DNA from: an uncultured Christensenella sp.
Lineage (GTDB): Bacteria; Bacillota; Clostridia; Christensenellales; Borkfalkiaceae
DNA: 64,000 nt
Direction of reading: 5' to 3'
NCBI GenBank assembly: GCA_910587015.1
Contig: CAJUME010000015.1
Location: 1-64,000 of the forward strand
Under the pieces are notes generated by a model, which did not search any database, was not told the origin of the DNA, and saw only the letters and a program-made list of their open reading frames with translations. The translations under genes and the position numbers were made by a program. Position 1 is the first letter of the stretch. Each line of letters begins with the position of its first letter. This document shows, piece by piece, positions 44,087 through 52,353 of this stretch.

Positions 44087-44115
44087 ATTATAGCAAATCA
44101 ATTTTAAAAATACAA
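44087..44115 (-). promoter_or_regulatory. Promoter of pfkA
   Basis: Minus strand: TTGTAT (44115-44110), 17-bp spacer, TATAAT (44092-44087). Leader of about 70 bases with a possible TTCTGCGC/GCGCGGAA hairpin. Confidence 0.75.
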
Positions 44116-44138
44116 CAGTTTTTTATAAAATTTATGTG

Positions 44139-47100
44139 TTATTCCACATATTTCACGTCCGACTGTTCAAGCACGGAATAAAGCTCGGCCAAAAGCCCGC
44201 GACAGTAGTTTATACCGAACGGCATTCTGTATTTTTTGCTTCCGCGTACGATTTTGCAGACCGTTTCGCCCGTATAGTTTGAAAGCATACCCACAAGGTA
44301 ATCGAAATCCTCGTCGTCAAGCGCGCCCGCATTCAGCCAAAGCACGCTTTCCGTCTTTTTTGCTTCGACCGTTGGCACTGCGGTGGAATTTGCGTTTGCC
44401 GCCGCATCATCAGAAATCTGCGCCTCCGTAAGCTCGTCAACAATACAAGAGAAGCCCTTTTCGGGGTCAACATCAAGCTTTCCGCTGATTTTTACGATTT
44501 TATCGTTTGATAAAAAGGGCTTAACCTTCTCGTAAACGGCGGGGAAGCAGACGCATTCAAGACTGCCGTGCACGTCCTCGAGGTTCAAAAATGCCATAAA
44601 CGCGCCGGTGCGCTTGGTTGTCGTTCTGCGCAGAGATCCGATAATGCCCGCCATAGTAATGCGCATACCGTCCTTAATGCGGTTATACGTCCTTACGCCG
44701 TCCTCGTCCTCGGTATAGTCGTTGAAGAACGAACAGTCAAAAGTGCATTCGGGGAAGGCGTGAATATATTTTTCAAACGGGTGACCGCTGACATAAACAC
44801 CCAAAACCTCCTTCTCCTTTGCAAGCTTAACGTTAAGCTCCAGCTCGGGAATGTCGGGATATTCGACTTCAAGCTTTTCGTCCTCGATAAAATCGCCGAA
44901 AAGCGTCATCTGCGCGCTGTTTTTCTGCTTGCTTATCGCCTTTGCACGCGCGCAAAGCGGCTCGTATACAGCGGCAAGCCGCGAACGCGCCACGCCCATT
45001 TCGTCAAAGGCGCCCGAATAAATCAAACCTTCGATAAGTCTGGAATTTAGCACATTGACATACTTCGTATTGGGGTCGTCGCTGTCGGTCATAAGGTTAC
45101 TGCAACGTGAAATAAAGTCGGAAAAGTCTTTAAAGTTTCCGTTTTTTTCACGCTCGTCTATAATCGCGTCAATAACGCCCTGTCCAACGCCTTTAAGCGC
45201 GGAAAGCCCGAAGCGCACGCCGTCGTTTTCAACCTTGAACATTGAACGGCTTTTATTTATATCGGGCGGCAAAACCTTGTACTTTTTTTCTTTTAAATAC
45301 AGAACGTATTTGGTAATTTCGTCTATTTTGTTAAGTCTGTTGTTTAAGAGACCACAGATAAATTCCTTACAGTAATATTTTTTCAGCCACGCAGTCTGGT
45401 AAGCAAGCACCGCATACGCCGCCGCATGTGATTTATTGAAGGCATAGGACGCGAAATTTTCCATATCGCCGAAAATTTTATTGGCAATTTCGCCCGTTAT
45501 TCCGTTATGCACGCAGCCCTTTATTGCAGAGCCGTTTATATCGCTTACGCCGCCGTTGATAAACTTTTCCTTTTGCGCCATAAGCGTTTTTTTGTCTTTT
45601 TTACCCATTGCGCGGCGCACAAGGTCTGCCTCGCCGAGAGAGAAGCCCGCCAAATCCTGAAAGATTTGCATGACCTGCTCCTGATAAACGGGTATGCCAT
45701 AGGTTACGCTTAAAATCTTTTCTTCCTGCGGGCAGTCGAAGGCAATAGGCTCCTCGCCGTGTTTGCGGCGGCAGAAAGAATCGATAAACTGCATGGGGCC
45801 GGGGCGGTACAATGCAACGCCCGCTATCAGGTCTTCAAGCTTATCGGGTTTCAAGGTTTTCATGAACCTTTTCATACCGCCGGCTTCGAGCTGGAACACC
45901 CCGTCCGTGTCGCCTTCGGAAATAATCGAGTAGGCGCCCTCGTCCTCATAGCCTATTTTATCGAAGTCAACCCTGATATTGTGCGTTTCCTCGATATAAT
46001 CAATAGCTTTTTTTATGTCGGTAAGCGTAACAAGCGCAAGGAAGTCCATTTTCAGCATTCCCAGCGCCTCTATTTCCTTTGCGACAAACTGCGTTGTTAT
46101 ATCCTCGCCGTTGCGGGAAAGCGGCACGTTGTCCGCAATACGCTTCTGGCAGATAACCACGCCCGCCGCGTGCATACCCGTCTGACGTGGCATGCCCTCG
46201 ATTTTCAAGGCCATGTCGATAACACGTCGCAAAGCGTCGTCGCTTTCGTATATTTCGCAAAATTCTCTGTTGCGTGCGGCCTTTAATTCCTGATACTTGC
46301 TCTCAAGCTCTGCACGCTTATCCTCGTCGGCTTCTGCATCGATTTTCGCCTTCTGCGCTTCGAGCCGTCTGCCGAGCAGGTCGCTTATAGAGGTTTTGCC
46401 GTCCATTATCTTTGTCAGACGGTCGGTTTCGGAATAAGGCACGCGCATTACTCTGCCGACGTCCTTAATGGAGTTTTTCGCCGCCATTGTGCCGAAGGTT
46501 ACAATCTGGCAGACGTTTTCTTTACCGTACTTGCCGCGTACGTATTCGATTGTTTCCTCGCGTCTGTCGGTACAGAAGTCTATATCGAAGTCGGGCATGG
46601 AAACACGGTCTGGATTAAGAAAGCGCTCGAAAAGCAAGTCGTATTGCAACGGCTCGACATCGGTTATGCCTATCGAATATGCGACAATCGAGCTTACGCC
46701 CGAGCCGCGCCCCGGCCCTACGGGTATACCCTGCTCCTTAGACCAGTTTATAAAGTCCCATACAACCAAATAGTAGTCCGCGTAGCCCATGCCGCAGATA
46801 ATGCCAAGCTCGTACTCTGCTCTGTTCAGCTCTTTTTCACCCAAGCTATCGCCGTAGCGTTTTTTAAGTCCGTCGGCGGTAAGCTTTCTTAAATAGTCCG
46901 CCGAGGACATTCCGTCTGGCGCGGTGTATTCGGGAATAAGCGTTTTATCCTTTATAGGATAGCCCTTTTTGTCAAGATTGAAGGCGGGTTCGGTAACTTT
47001 ATCGGCGATAACGCGGGTATTCGATATGGCTTTCGGCAGATTAGGAAAAAGCGCCGCCATTTCTTCGCCCGTTTTGAAGTAGAATTCGTTTGTGGAAAAT

Positions 47101-47795
47101 TTCATTCTCTTCGGGTCGTCAAGCTGCTTTTTCATCTGTATGCACATAAGAACGTCCTGCATTTCAGCATCGCTCTTTTCAAGATAGTGCACGTCGTTGG
47201 TTGCGACAAGCTCGGCACCGATTTCCTCCGCAAGCCTTATAAGGTGCGGCAATATCTGTCTTTCCTCGGGTATTCCGTGGTCCTGAATTTCTATGTAAAA
47301 ATCCTCGCCGAAAATACCTTGCAGTTCAAGCGCCATTTTCTTCGCGCCCTCGTAATCGCCCGCAAGAATACGGCGGGGAATGCCGCCTGCAAGGCACGCG
47401 GAAAGACAAATAACGCCCTCGGAATGCTCCTTCAACACCTTGTAGTCAATCTTCGGCTTATAATAAAAGCCGTCTACAAACGCCATTGAATCAAGCTGAA
47501 CCAAATTTTTATAGCCAGCCTTGTTTTTTGCAAGCAAAATAAGGTGCTCGGCTGTGTTAGATGACTTGTCGTTCATGTCCTTGGTCATATAAAACTCACA
47601 GCCGATTATATATTTTATCCCCGCGGAGAAGGCTTTTTCGGCAAATTGCAGAGTGCCGTACATATTGCCGTGGTCGGTAATACATACGGTGTCTATGGCG
47701 TTCTTTTTGCAATAGCCGATAAGATTGTCTATTTTACACGCGCCGTCAAGCAACGAGTATTCGGTATGGAGATGCAGGTGTACAAAATCCGTCAT
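44139..47795 (-). CDS. dnaE: DNA polymerase III alpha subunit (DnaE)
   Basis: 1218-residue C-family polymerase. The PHP domain opens the protein (HLHLHTEYSLLDGACK), the polymerase active site shows PDFDIDFCTDRREE with two of the catalytic Asp and GPGRGSGVSSIVAY before it; helix-hairpin-helix, OB fold (AGIIGSLRRTTTKRTG) and tail follow. It has the full length of a DnaE1-type enzyme; PolC is not in this window, so its role as main or second polymerase is open. The start at 47795 follows AAGGAT; the frame from 47831 reaches into whiA. It is 10 bp after whiA. Confidence 0.96.
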   Translation of the reverse strand: MTDFVHLHLHTEYSLLDGACKIDNLIGYCKKNAIDTVCITDHGNMYGTLQFAEKAFSAGIKYIIGCEFYMTKDMNDKSSNTAEHLILLAKNKAGYKNLVQLDSMAFVDGFYYKPKIDYKVLKEHSEGVICLSACLAGGIPRRILAGDYEGAKKMALELQGIFGEDFYIEIQDHGIPEERQILPHLIRLAEEIGAELVATNDVHYLEKSDAEMQDVLMCIQMKKQLDDPKRMKFSTNEFYFKTGEEMAALFPNLPKAISNTRVIADKVTEPAFNLDKKGYPIKDKTLIPEYTAPDGMSSADYLRKLTADGLKKRYGDSLGEKELNRAEYELGIICGMGYADYYLVVWDFINWSKEQGIPVGPGRGSGVSSIVAYSIGITDVEPLQYDLLFERFLNPDRVSMPDFDIDFCTDRREETIEYVRGKYGKENVCQIVTFGTMAAKNSIKDVGRVMRVPYSETDRLTKIMDGKTSISDLLGRRLEAQKAKIDAEADEDKRAELESKYQELKAARNREFCEIYESDDALRRVIDMALKIEGMPRQTGMHAAGVVICQKRIADNVPLSRNGEDITTQFVAKEIEALGMLKMDFLALVTLTDIKKAIDYIEETHNIRVDFDKIGYEDEGAYSIISEGDTDGVFQLEAGGMKRFMKTLKPDKLEDLIAGVALYRPGPMQFIDSFCRRKHGEEPIAFDCPQEEKILSVTYGIPVYQEQVMQIFQDLAGFSLGEADLVRRAMGKKDKKTLMAQKEKFINGGVSDINGSAIKGCVHNGITGEIANKIFGDMENFASYAFNKSHAAAYAVLAYQTAWLKKYYCKEFICGLLNNRLNKIDEITKYVLYLKEKKYKVLPPDINKSRSMFKVENDGVRFGLSALKGVGQGVIDAIIDEREKNGNFKDFSDFISRCSNLMTDSDDPNTKYVNVLNSRLIEGLIYSGAFDEMGVARSRLAAVYEPLCARAKAISKQKNSAQMTLFGDFIEDEKLEVEYPDIPELELNVKLAKEKEVLGVYVSGHPFEKYIHAFPECTFDCSFFNDYTEDEDGVRTYNRIKDGMRITMAGIIGSLRRTTTKRTGAFMAFLNLEDVHGSLECVCFPAVYEKVKPFLSNDKIVKISGKLDVDPEKGFSCIVDELTEAQISDDAAANANSTAVPTVEAKKTESVLWLNAGALDDEDFDYLVGMLSNYTGETVCKIVRGSKKYRMPFGINYCRGLLAELYSVLEQSDVKYVE

Positions 47796-47805
47796 ATTTT
47801 TATCC

Positions 47806-48756
47806 TTAGTCCTGACTGAGTGTGCGCGCAAGCTCGAGAATTTTTCTCATTCTGTGGTTTATGCAGCTTTTTGAAATGCCAAGCCGCGCGGCAAGCTCCT
47901 GCATGGACGCGTTTTTATCGGCAAGCCGACACGCCGCAACATCGAAAATCGGCTTTTCGAGGGCTTGAAGCCCGATTGTCTGCGAAATAACTTCGATTGC
48001 CTGCACTTGCTTCACCGAGGCGGTAACGGTTTTATCTATATTCGAAACCGAGCAGTTGTTTACGCGGTTGGCGTTGTTTTGTCTGTCCTTGCGTTCAACA
48101 AGCTTGTTCAGCTTTGAAAGGCATTTTCTGCACGACATTGCGTTTAAAACGTCGGAAATTACTTCCTTGCTTTTAACGTAAACAACCGTTGTATCCTTTC
48201 TTGCAACGAGCTTGGCAAGAATTTCGAACCCGCACAGCAAATCGCAGAAGTCGTTTGCAATATTGCGCTGATTGAAAACTATTTCGAAATGGTAGCCCGT
48301 GCGGCTGTAAATGTTTTCCTCCGGCAAGGTACAGCACCCGCCGCCCAAAAAAGCACCCTTCAAATAGCTTAGCCGACATTTTTTATTTGCCACAAGCGCA
48401 TCGTCTATTTCGGTAATAAAAGAATTTCCGCCGTTTTCGCCGCCTATTATATGAAGCTCCTTTAAAAGCCTGTCAGAGCTGTCGTTAAGGCATTCGAAGG
48501 TCATTTTGTTCTTTTCGCTTTTATACTCGAAGGAAACGCCGGAAAAAGGCATTGAAAGCCCGTTTTCAAGCATGTCCGTGAAAAACTCAGCCGTTTGCTC
48601 GTTTTCGGTAACCAGCTCGAACCCGAATTTGCCGTCGCGCAACAAAATGCTTCCGCCCGTCCTTACGAACGCCGAAAGCATGGCAAGCCTGCAAGCCCTG
48701 TCCTCCACCGACTGCGCGGTTATTTCGTTTTTTATCTCTTCGGTAAAGCTTTTCAT
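47806..48756 (-). CDS. whiA: DNA-binding protein WhiA
   Basis: 316 residues. The N-terminal part is a LAGLIDADG-like homing-endonuclease fold without nuclease residues (CRLAMLSAFVRTGGSI, YLKGAFLGGGC), and the C-terminal helix-turn-helix reads LAARLGISKSCINHRMRKI. WhiA links cell division and sporulation genes in Gram-positive bacteria. The usual neighbours rapZ and yvcK are missing between murB/PHP and whiA. Confidence 0.95.
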   Translation of the reverse strand: MKSFTEEIKNEITAQSVEDRACRLAMLSAFVRTGGSILLRDGKFGFELVTENEQTAEFFTDMLENGLSMPFSGVSFEYKSEKNKMTFECLNDSSDRLLKELHIIGGENGGNSFITEIDDALVANKKCRLSYLKGAFLGGGCCTLPEENIYSRTGYHFEIVFNQRNIANDFCDLLCGFEILAKLVARKDTTVVYVKSKEVISDVLNAMSCRKCLSKLNKLVERKDRQNNANRVNNCSVSNIDKTVTASVKQVQAIEVISQTIGLQALEKPIFDVAACRLADKNASMQELAARLGISKSCINHRMRKILELARTLSQD

Positions 48757-48758
48757 AC

Positions 48759-49532
48759 TCAGATGTGTCTGATTTTATATTCGTTAAATCTGAAATCCGG
48801 CAGTCTGCCGTCTATATTTTCTATTTTTTCAAGGGGAATTGAAGCCTCGGCAAGCAACTCCTCCGCAATTTTTGTATCGCCCACGCGGTCAGCGGAATGC
48901 GCGTCGGAATTTATTACGAATTTTACGCCCGTTTCTGCCATATTGTTAAGCTCTTCTGCGGAAATATGCCGCTTTTTGGTATTGATTTCGATATAAGTTC
49001 CGTAATCAGCACAGCATTTGGCAACCTCAACAAGATTGCAATAGCATTTGTAATTGATATGCGTAAGAATATCTATGGGATTGTTTTTGATTACGTTTAT
49101 ATACGCTTTTGTGGTTGTTTCGATAATCTTGTCCGACGGCTTTTTTCCGAATTTGTATGCGGCGTAATTTTTAACCATTATATTGTAAAAATCGTAAAAG
49201 CTTTTGTATTTAAGCACCTCGTGTATTCCGCAAAGATAAATATCGAAATACTGCAAATCGCTTAAACACATGTCTGTCTCGCCGCCGACAGAGGTAATAT
49301 TACTCTCCATTCCCATCAGCCTTACGCCCGTAAGCTTTTCCGCTTCGGTTATCTCGTCCCGCAAATCGGATAAAACCTTGCGTTTTAAGCCGAAAAGCAG
49401 GTGATTGAAGCCATGGTCGGTAATAGCAAGCTGTTTAAGTCCAAGCTTTTTTGCCGCCTGAGCGTTTTCGAGAACGGTATTTTTGCCGTGGGAATACGGC
49501 GTATGCGTATGATAATCAGCTGTCAAAATCAT
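48759..49532 (-). CDS. PHP-domain phosphoesterase (YcdX/HisJ-like)
   Basis: 257-residue metal-dependent phosphoesterase. Metal motifs are ADYHTHTPYSHG, TDHGFNHLL, CGIHEV, DILTHINY and NSDAHSADR, which together form the trinuclear PHP site. The substrate is unknown; the group includes histidinol phosphatase-like and YcdX-like enzymes. Start ATG at 49532 follows AGGTG and overlaps murB by 17 bp. Confidence 0.88.
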   Translation of the reverse strand: MILTADYHTHTPYSHGKNTVLENAQAAKKLGLKQLAITDHGFNHLLFGLKRKVLSDLRDEITEAEKLTGVRLMGMESNITSVGGETDMCLSDLQYFDIYLCGIHEVLKYKSFYDFYNIMVKNYAAYKFGKKPSDKIIETTTKAYINVIKNNPIDILTHINYKCYCNLVEVAKCCADYGTYIEINTKKRHISAEELNNMAETGVKFVINSDAHSADRVGDTKIAEELLAEASIPLEKIENIDGRLPDFRFNEYKIRHI

Positions 49533-50418
49533 TGAATTCACCTATGTAAATAACCTCTTCCTCAAGCAGAATCCCGCAACATTCGAAAACTCTGCGCTTG
49601 ACAAACTGAATTAATCTGTAAACATCGGCAGACGTACCGCCGCGGTTGATAATAAAGTTCGCATGCTTTAAGGAAACCTCTGCCCCGCCGATTTTACTGC
49701 CTTTCAATCCCGCTTTATCGATTAATCTGCCCGCGCTTTGGTTTGGAGGATTTTTGAATACGCAGCCGCAACTTTTCCCCGCGGGCTGATTACGTCTTTT
49801 TAAGAGATATTTTGTTATATTTTCCTTGACTGCTTCACGGGGAACGGCGTTTTTCGACAGATAAACTCCTAATATGATAGCATTTATGTCACGCATAGTA
49901 CTATGCTTATTGCCAAATTTACACTTTTCATTAGGTAAATTCTTAAAATTTCCGTCAAAAAGCCTAACTGATATAATATTCTCTGCAATATGCTTTTCGG
50001 GTATGCCACCGTTCATTAATGCAAGTCCGCCAACTGTTGCGGGTATTCCCGCAAGATACTCAAAGCCGCCTATTTCATTTTGCACGCAAAAATCAAGCAA
50101 TTGTTTTACGGTTGTACCGCTTAAGCAGTAAAGGCTTTCATCGCTTTCAATAATTCCGCTCAGATATTTTGTACAGATTACTGAATAATTTATATCACCA
50201 TCGGCGGCAAGAACATTCGACCCGTTGCCAAGCACAAAAAACCTTTCTCCGCCGCCATTCAAGTATTTGAAAACTGCGGCGGCTTCGTCTTCAGTTTTAG
50301 GAAAATAAATACGCTTTACCTTTCCTCCCAGACCGTAGGTTGTATAGCTGCCGAGGGGCATATTCTGTTTGCATAAAATGCCGTCAAGTCCGTTATTGCG
50401 GAAATTATCGTAATGCAA
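49516..50418 (-). CDS. murB: UDP-N-acetylenolpyruvoylglucosamine reductase MurB with altered catalytic motif
   Basis: 300-residue FAD enzyme making UDP-MurNAc. FAD-binding block: TTYGLGGKVKRIYFPKT, FVLGNGSNVLAAD and GIPATVGGLALMNGG. The C-terminal catalytic Ser region reads CGCVFKNP, with Cys where many MurBs have Ser. The conserved YRxS motif, normally FGYRDSIFK-like, reads FGNKHSTMRDI: residues 172-178 come from the palindromic element shared with miaA and the flavoprotein. The start is TTG at 50418 after AGGAG. Because MurB is essential, either this protein tolerates the change or another copy exists. Confidence 0.93.
   Translation of the reverse strand: MHYDNFRNNGLDGILCKQNMPLGSYTTYGLGGKVKRIYFPKTEDEAAAVFKYLNGGGERFFVLGNGSNVLAADGDINYSVICTKYLSGIIESDESLYCLSGTTVKQLLDFCVQNEIGGFEYLAGIPATVGGLALMNGGIPEKHIAENIISVRLFDGNFKNLPNEKCKFGNKHSTMRDINAIILGVYLSKNAVPREAVKENITKYLLKRRNQPAGKSCGCVFKNPPNQSAGRLIDKAGLKGSKIGGAEVSLKHANFIINRGGTSADVYRLIQFVKRRVFECCGILLEEEVIYIGEFNDFDS
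49884..49906 (-). repeat. In-gene palindromic element, copy 3 (in murB)
   Basis: Minus strand: GCATAGTACTATGC followed by GTGACATAA, identical in this core to the flavoprotein copy and in the same codon phase (HSTMRDI). The gene runs on the minus strand, so the element always has the same orientation relative to translation. Confidence 0.75.
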
Positions 50419-50433
50419 GCCGCTCTCCTATAT

Positions 50434-50462
50434 ATAATACCATTAAATTATCTTTTTTTCAA
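50434..50462 (-). promoter_or_regulatory. Promoter of murB
   Basis: Minus strand: TTGAAA (50462-50457), 17-bp spacer, TATTAT (50439-50434). Transcription would start near 50427, leaving only a binding-site-sized leader before the TTG start. The -35 overlaps the stop codon of the upstream gene. Confidence 0.65.
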
Positions 50463-51392
50463 TTAATTGAGGAAATTTTTCAGCAATTTTATGTCGCCGC
50501 TTGCAATGGCGTTTTCAATTTTCGTTTTGGTTTGTTTGCCGATTGGTGAAATTAGCTTGCATTCGTAGGTAAGCTGTTCCATAGCGTGCATTTCGTCGTC
50601 ATACAAATCATTTCCCGCGCTTAAAAGACCGATTTTGTTTACTGTCGCGCTTTTTGACAACAGAAAATCAATAAATTTCTGCGCGTGCGCCTTTTGCTTT
50701 GCATTGCTTGCAGTTATCGAGATATTCTGATACAAATCGTTAAACTCTGTAACAGGCTTTATTTTAAAGGCAACCCCGCGGGTTTTCAGTCTAAAAATGT
50801 CCCTCTGCGTGCCTAACAAATATTTATATTTTCCGTTAATCAAATCAACGTATGCGCCAGTCGGCTTCTCAATATTTGCGCCGTTTATTCCGCACAGCAA
50901 GGCCGCCGCACCCGATAAATTATCCGTCCCCTTATTTATTACGGTATTTTTGGTTGAAATGTCTGAAAAATCCGCGCTTTCGTCTGTGGTCAAAAAGCAA
51001 TATCCGCCGTTGCACCAGCTATAATAGGGCTTTTGACCGGTTATGTAGCTTTCAATACCGTACATTCCCGCGCCGTATGAAATAAGGTCGGGAACGGCTC
51101 CCGCTTTTAAATTATCCCTTGCGGCATCTGCTGTTACGGCAGTAACCTTAACATAGCAAGAATTCTGCTTTGTAAACTCTGTGCCTACACCTTTAAGATA
51201 TTCTGCGCGAGAGCCCTTTCCTCCCTCGAAGCTGTCAATCTGCCAGATATTCAGAACAGTCATTCCGTTATACTGCTCTGCAGAGGTTTTGCCCATTCTT
51301 GCAGCGGTAAATGGTGCAGATATTATTATTGACGCAAGCATAACAAAGCAAAATATATTAAGCAAATGCTTTGGTTTTTTGATTTTTCGCAT
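50463..51392 (-). CDS. Exported protein resembling an extracellular solute-binding protein, orphan
   Basis: 309 residues from the ATG at 51392. The N terminus MRKIKKPKHLLNIFCF then a hydrophobic stretch to about 32 is a signal peptide or anchor; no lipobox Cys is evident. The remainder (LNIWQIDSFEGGKGSRAEYLKG, TAVTADAARDNLKAGAVPDLISYG, AHAQKFIDFLLSK) follows the family 1 solute-binding pattern. No permease or ATPase gene is adjacent, so a ligand cannot be proposed. The longer frame from 51566 reads through hairpin-rich sequence and is unlikely. Confidence 0.7.
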   Translation of the reverse strand: MRKIKKPKHLLNIFCFVMLASIIISAPFTAARMGKTSAEQYNGMTVLNIWQIDSFEGGKGSRAEYLKGVGTEFTKQNSCYVKVTAVTADAARDNLKAGAVPDLISYGAGMYGIESYITGQKPYYSWCNGGYCFLTTDESADFSDISTKNTVINKGTDNLSGAAALLCGINGANIEKPTGAYVDLINGKYKYLLGTQRDIFRLKTRGVAFKIKPVTEFNDLYQNISITASNAKQKAHAQKFIDFLLSKSATVNKIGLLSAGNDLYDDEMHAMEQLTYECKLISPIGKQTKTKIENAIASGDIKLLKNFLN

Positions 51393-51430
51393 AGTATATT
51401 CTATTTTACAGCCGCCGCAAAAATACATAG

Positions 51431-51487
51431 GGAGTACCCGCAATTTATGCGAATACTCCCCCGCCCGCCGCAAAAACGCGTACGGGC
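51431..51487. other. Hairpin-rich segment upstream of the exported-protein gene
   Basis: GGGAGTA (51431-51437) pairs with TACTCCC (51455-51461), enclosing CGCAATTTATGCG; next, CGCCCG (51462-51467) pairs with CGGGCG (51482-51487). On the minus strand TTTTTGCGGCGG occurs twice here. It could be a 5' leader structure for the minus-strand gene or part of a small plus-strand transcript with the 13-codon frame. Confidence 0.4.
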
Positions 51488-51510
51488 GTTTCAACGGAGG
51501 GACAATATAT

Positions 51511-51552
51511 ATGAAAGCGTTTCCGCTTGTAATAATATTTTGGGTTATATAA
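51511..51552 (+). CDS. Possible 13-residue hydrophobic peptide with a strong ribosome binding site
   Basis: ATG at 51511 is preceded by CGGAGGG at 10 bases, unusually good for this genome. It encodes MKAFPLVIIFWVI and stop, a single short hydrophobic stretch. Two hairpins lie just upstream and a bidirectional terminator 20 bp downstream, so a tiny transcription unit is conceivable. The strand is opposite to all neighbours. Very short frames arise by chance. Confidence 0.25.
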   Translation: MKAFPLVIIFWVI

Positions 51553-51571
51553 GCTTTTTTATACAAAAAAA

Positions 51572-51602
51572 GTCCGATATTAAAAAATATCGGACAAAAT
51601 TA
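51572..51602. terminator. Terminator after yebC
   Basis: GTCCGATATT (51572-51581) pairs with AATATCGGAC (51586-51595); minus strand continues TTTTTTT. It could also end a plus-strand transcript. Confidence 0.85.
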
Positions 51603-51617
51603 TTGCTGTAATTAAAT

Positions 51618-52349
51618 TTATTCCTCGTCGGGAAGCTCTACATTATGATAAACAGACTGAACATCGTCAAGCTCTTCAAGCTTATCAAGCATTTTAAGGA
51701 AGGTTGCAAGCTTGTCCGCATCAAGAGTGATATAGTTCTGCGGAAGCATTTTTATTTCCGCTTCAAGGAAGGTTACGCCCTTATCCTCGAAATATTTACG
51801 CGCTTCCGACCACTTTTCGGGAGTTGTATAAACCTCGTAAAGGTCATCCTCTACAACGTAATCGTCCGCCTCGGCTTCAAGGCAGTATTCCATCATAGTA
51901 TCCTCGTCAAGCGCAACAGTACGCTCGATTACAAATACGCCCTTATTGTCAAACATATACGAAACGCAGCCCGTTGCGCCCATCTGACCGCCGCATTTGG
52001 ACATTGCCGCGCGAATGTCTCCAGCCGTTCTGTTTACGTTGTCGGTAAGCGTTTTAATTATAACCGCCGCGCCGCCTACGCCGTAGCCCTCGTAGGTAAG
52101 CTCCTTATAGTCCTTGTCGCCAAGCTCGCCCGCCGCCTTGGCAATCGAGCGCTTGATATTTTCGTTAGGCATATTCGCCGCTTTCGCCTTGGCTATTACG
52201 TCGGCAAGCTTGGAGTTTGTGTCGGGATTGGGGTTGCCCTTTGCGGCAACGGCAAGCTCTCTGCCTATTTTTGTGAATACCGCCGCACGCGCGGCGTCCG
52301 TTTTACCCTTTTTTGCCTGTATATTGTGCCATTTTGAATGTCCTGACAT
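51618..52349 (-). CDS. YebC/PmpR family protein
   Basis: 243 residues: MSGHSKWHNIQAKKGKTDAARAAVFTKIGREL is the family signature, with MPNENIKRSIAKAAGE and YEGYGVGGAAVIIKTLTDN. Relatives are DNA-binding regulators or, for YebC2-type proteins, translation factors helping at proline stretches; which applies is unclear. AGAGGT precedes the ATG, 4 bp after the methyltransferase gene. Confidence 0.95.
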   Translation of the reverse strand: MSGHSKWHNIQAKKGKTDAARAAVFTKIGRELAVAAKGNPNPDTNSKLADVIAKAKAANMPNENIKRSIAKAAGELGDKDYKELTYEGYGVGGAAVIIKTLTDNVNRTAGDIRAAMSKCGGQMGATGCVSYMFDNKGVFVIERTVALDEDTMMEYCLEAEADDYVVEDDLYEVYTTPEKWSEARKYFEDKGVTFLEAEIKMLPQNYITLDADKLATFLKMLDKLEELDDVQSVYHNVELPDEE

Positions 52350-52353
52350 TGTT

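Noticed and set aside
51393..51566. 58-codon extension of the exported protein
   Set aside because: It crosses two hairpins and puts a Lys-rich, Pro-rich stretch before an evident signal peptide; the ATG at 51392 gives a normal export signal.
51645..52337. A 230-codon plus-strand frame opposite yebC
   Set aside because: Exact antisense of the conserved yebC gene, with Arg/Tyr-rich sequence typical of a shadow.
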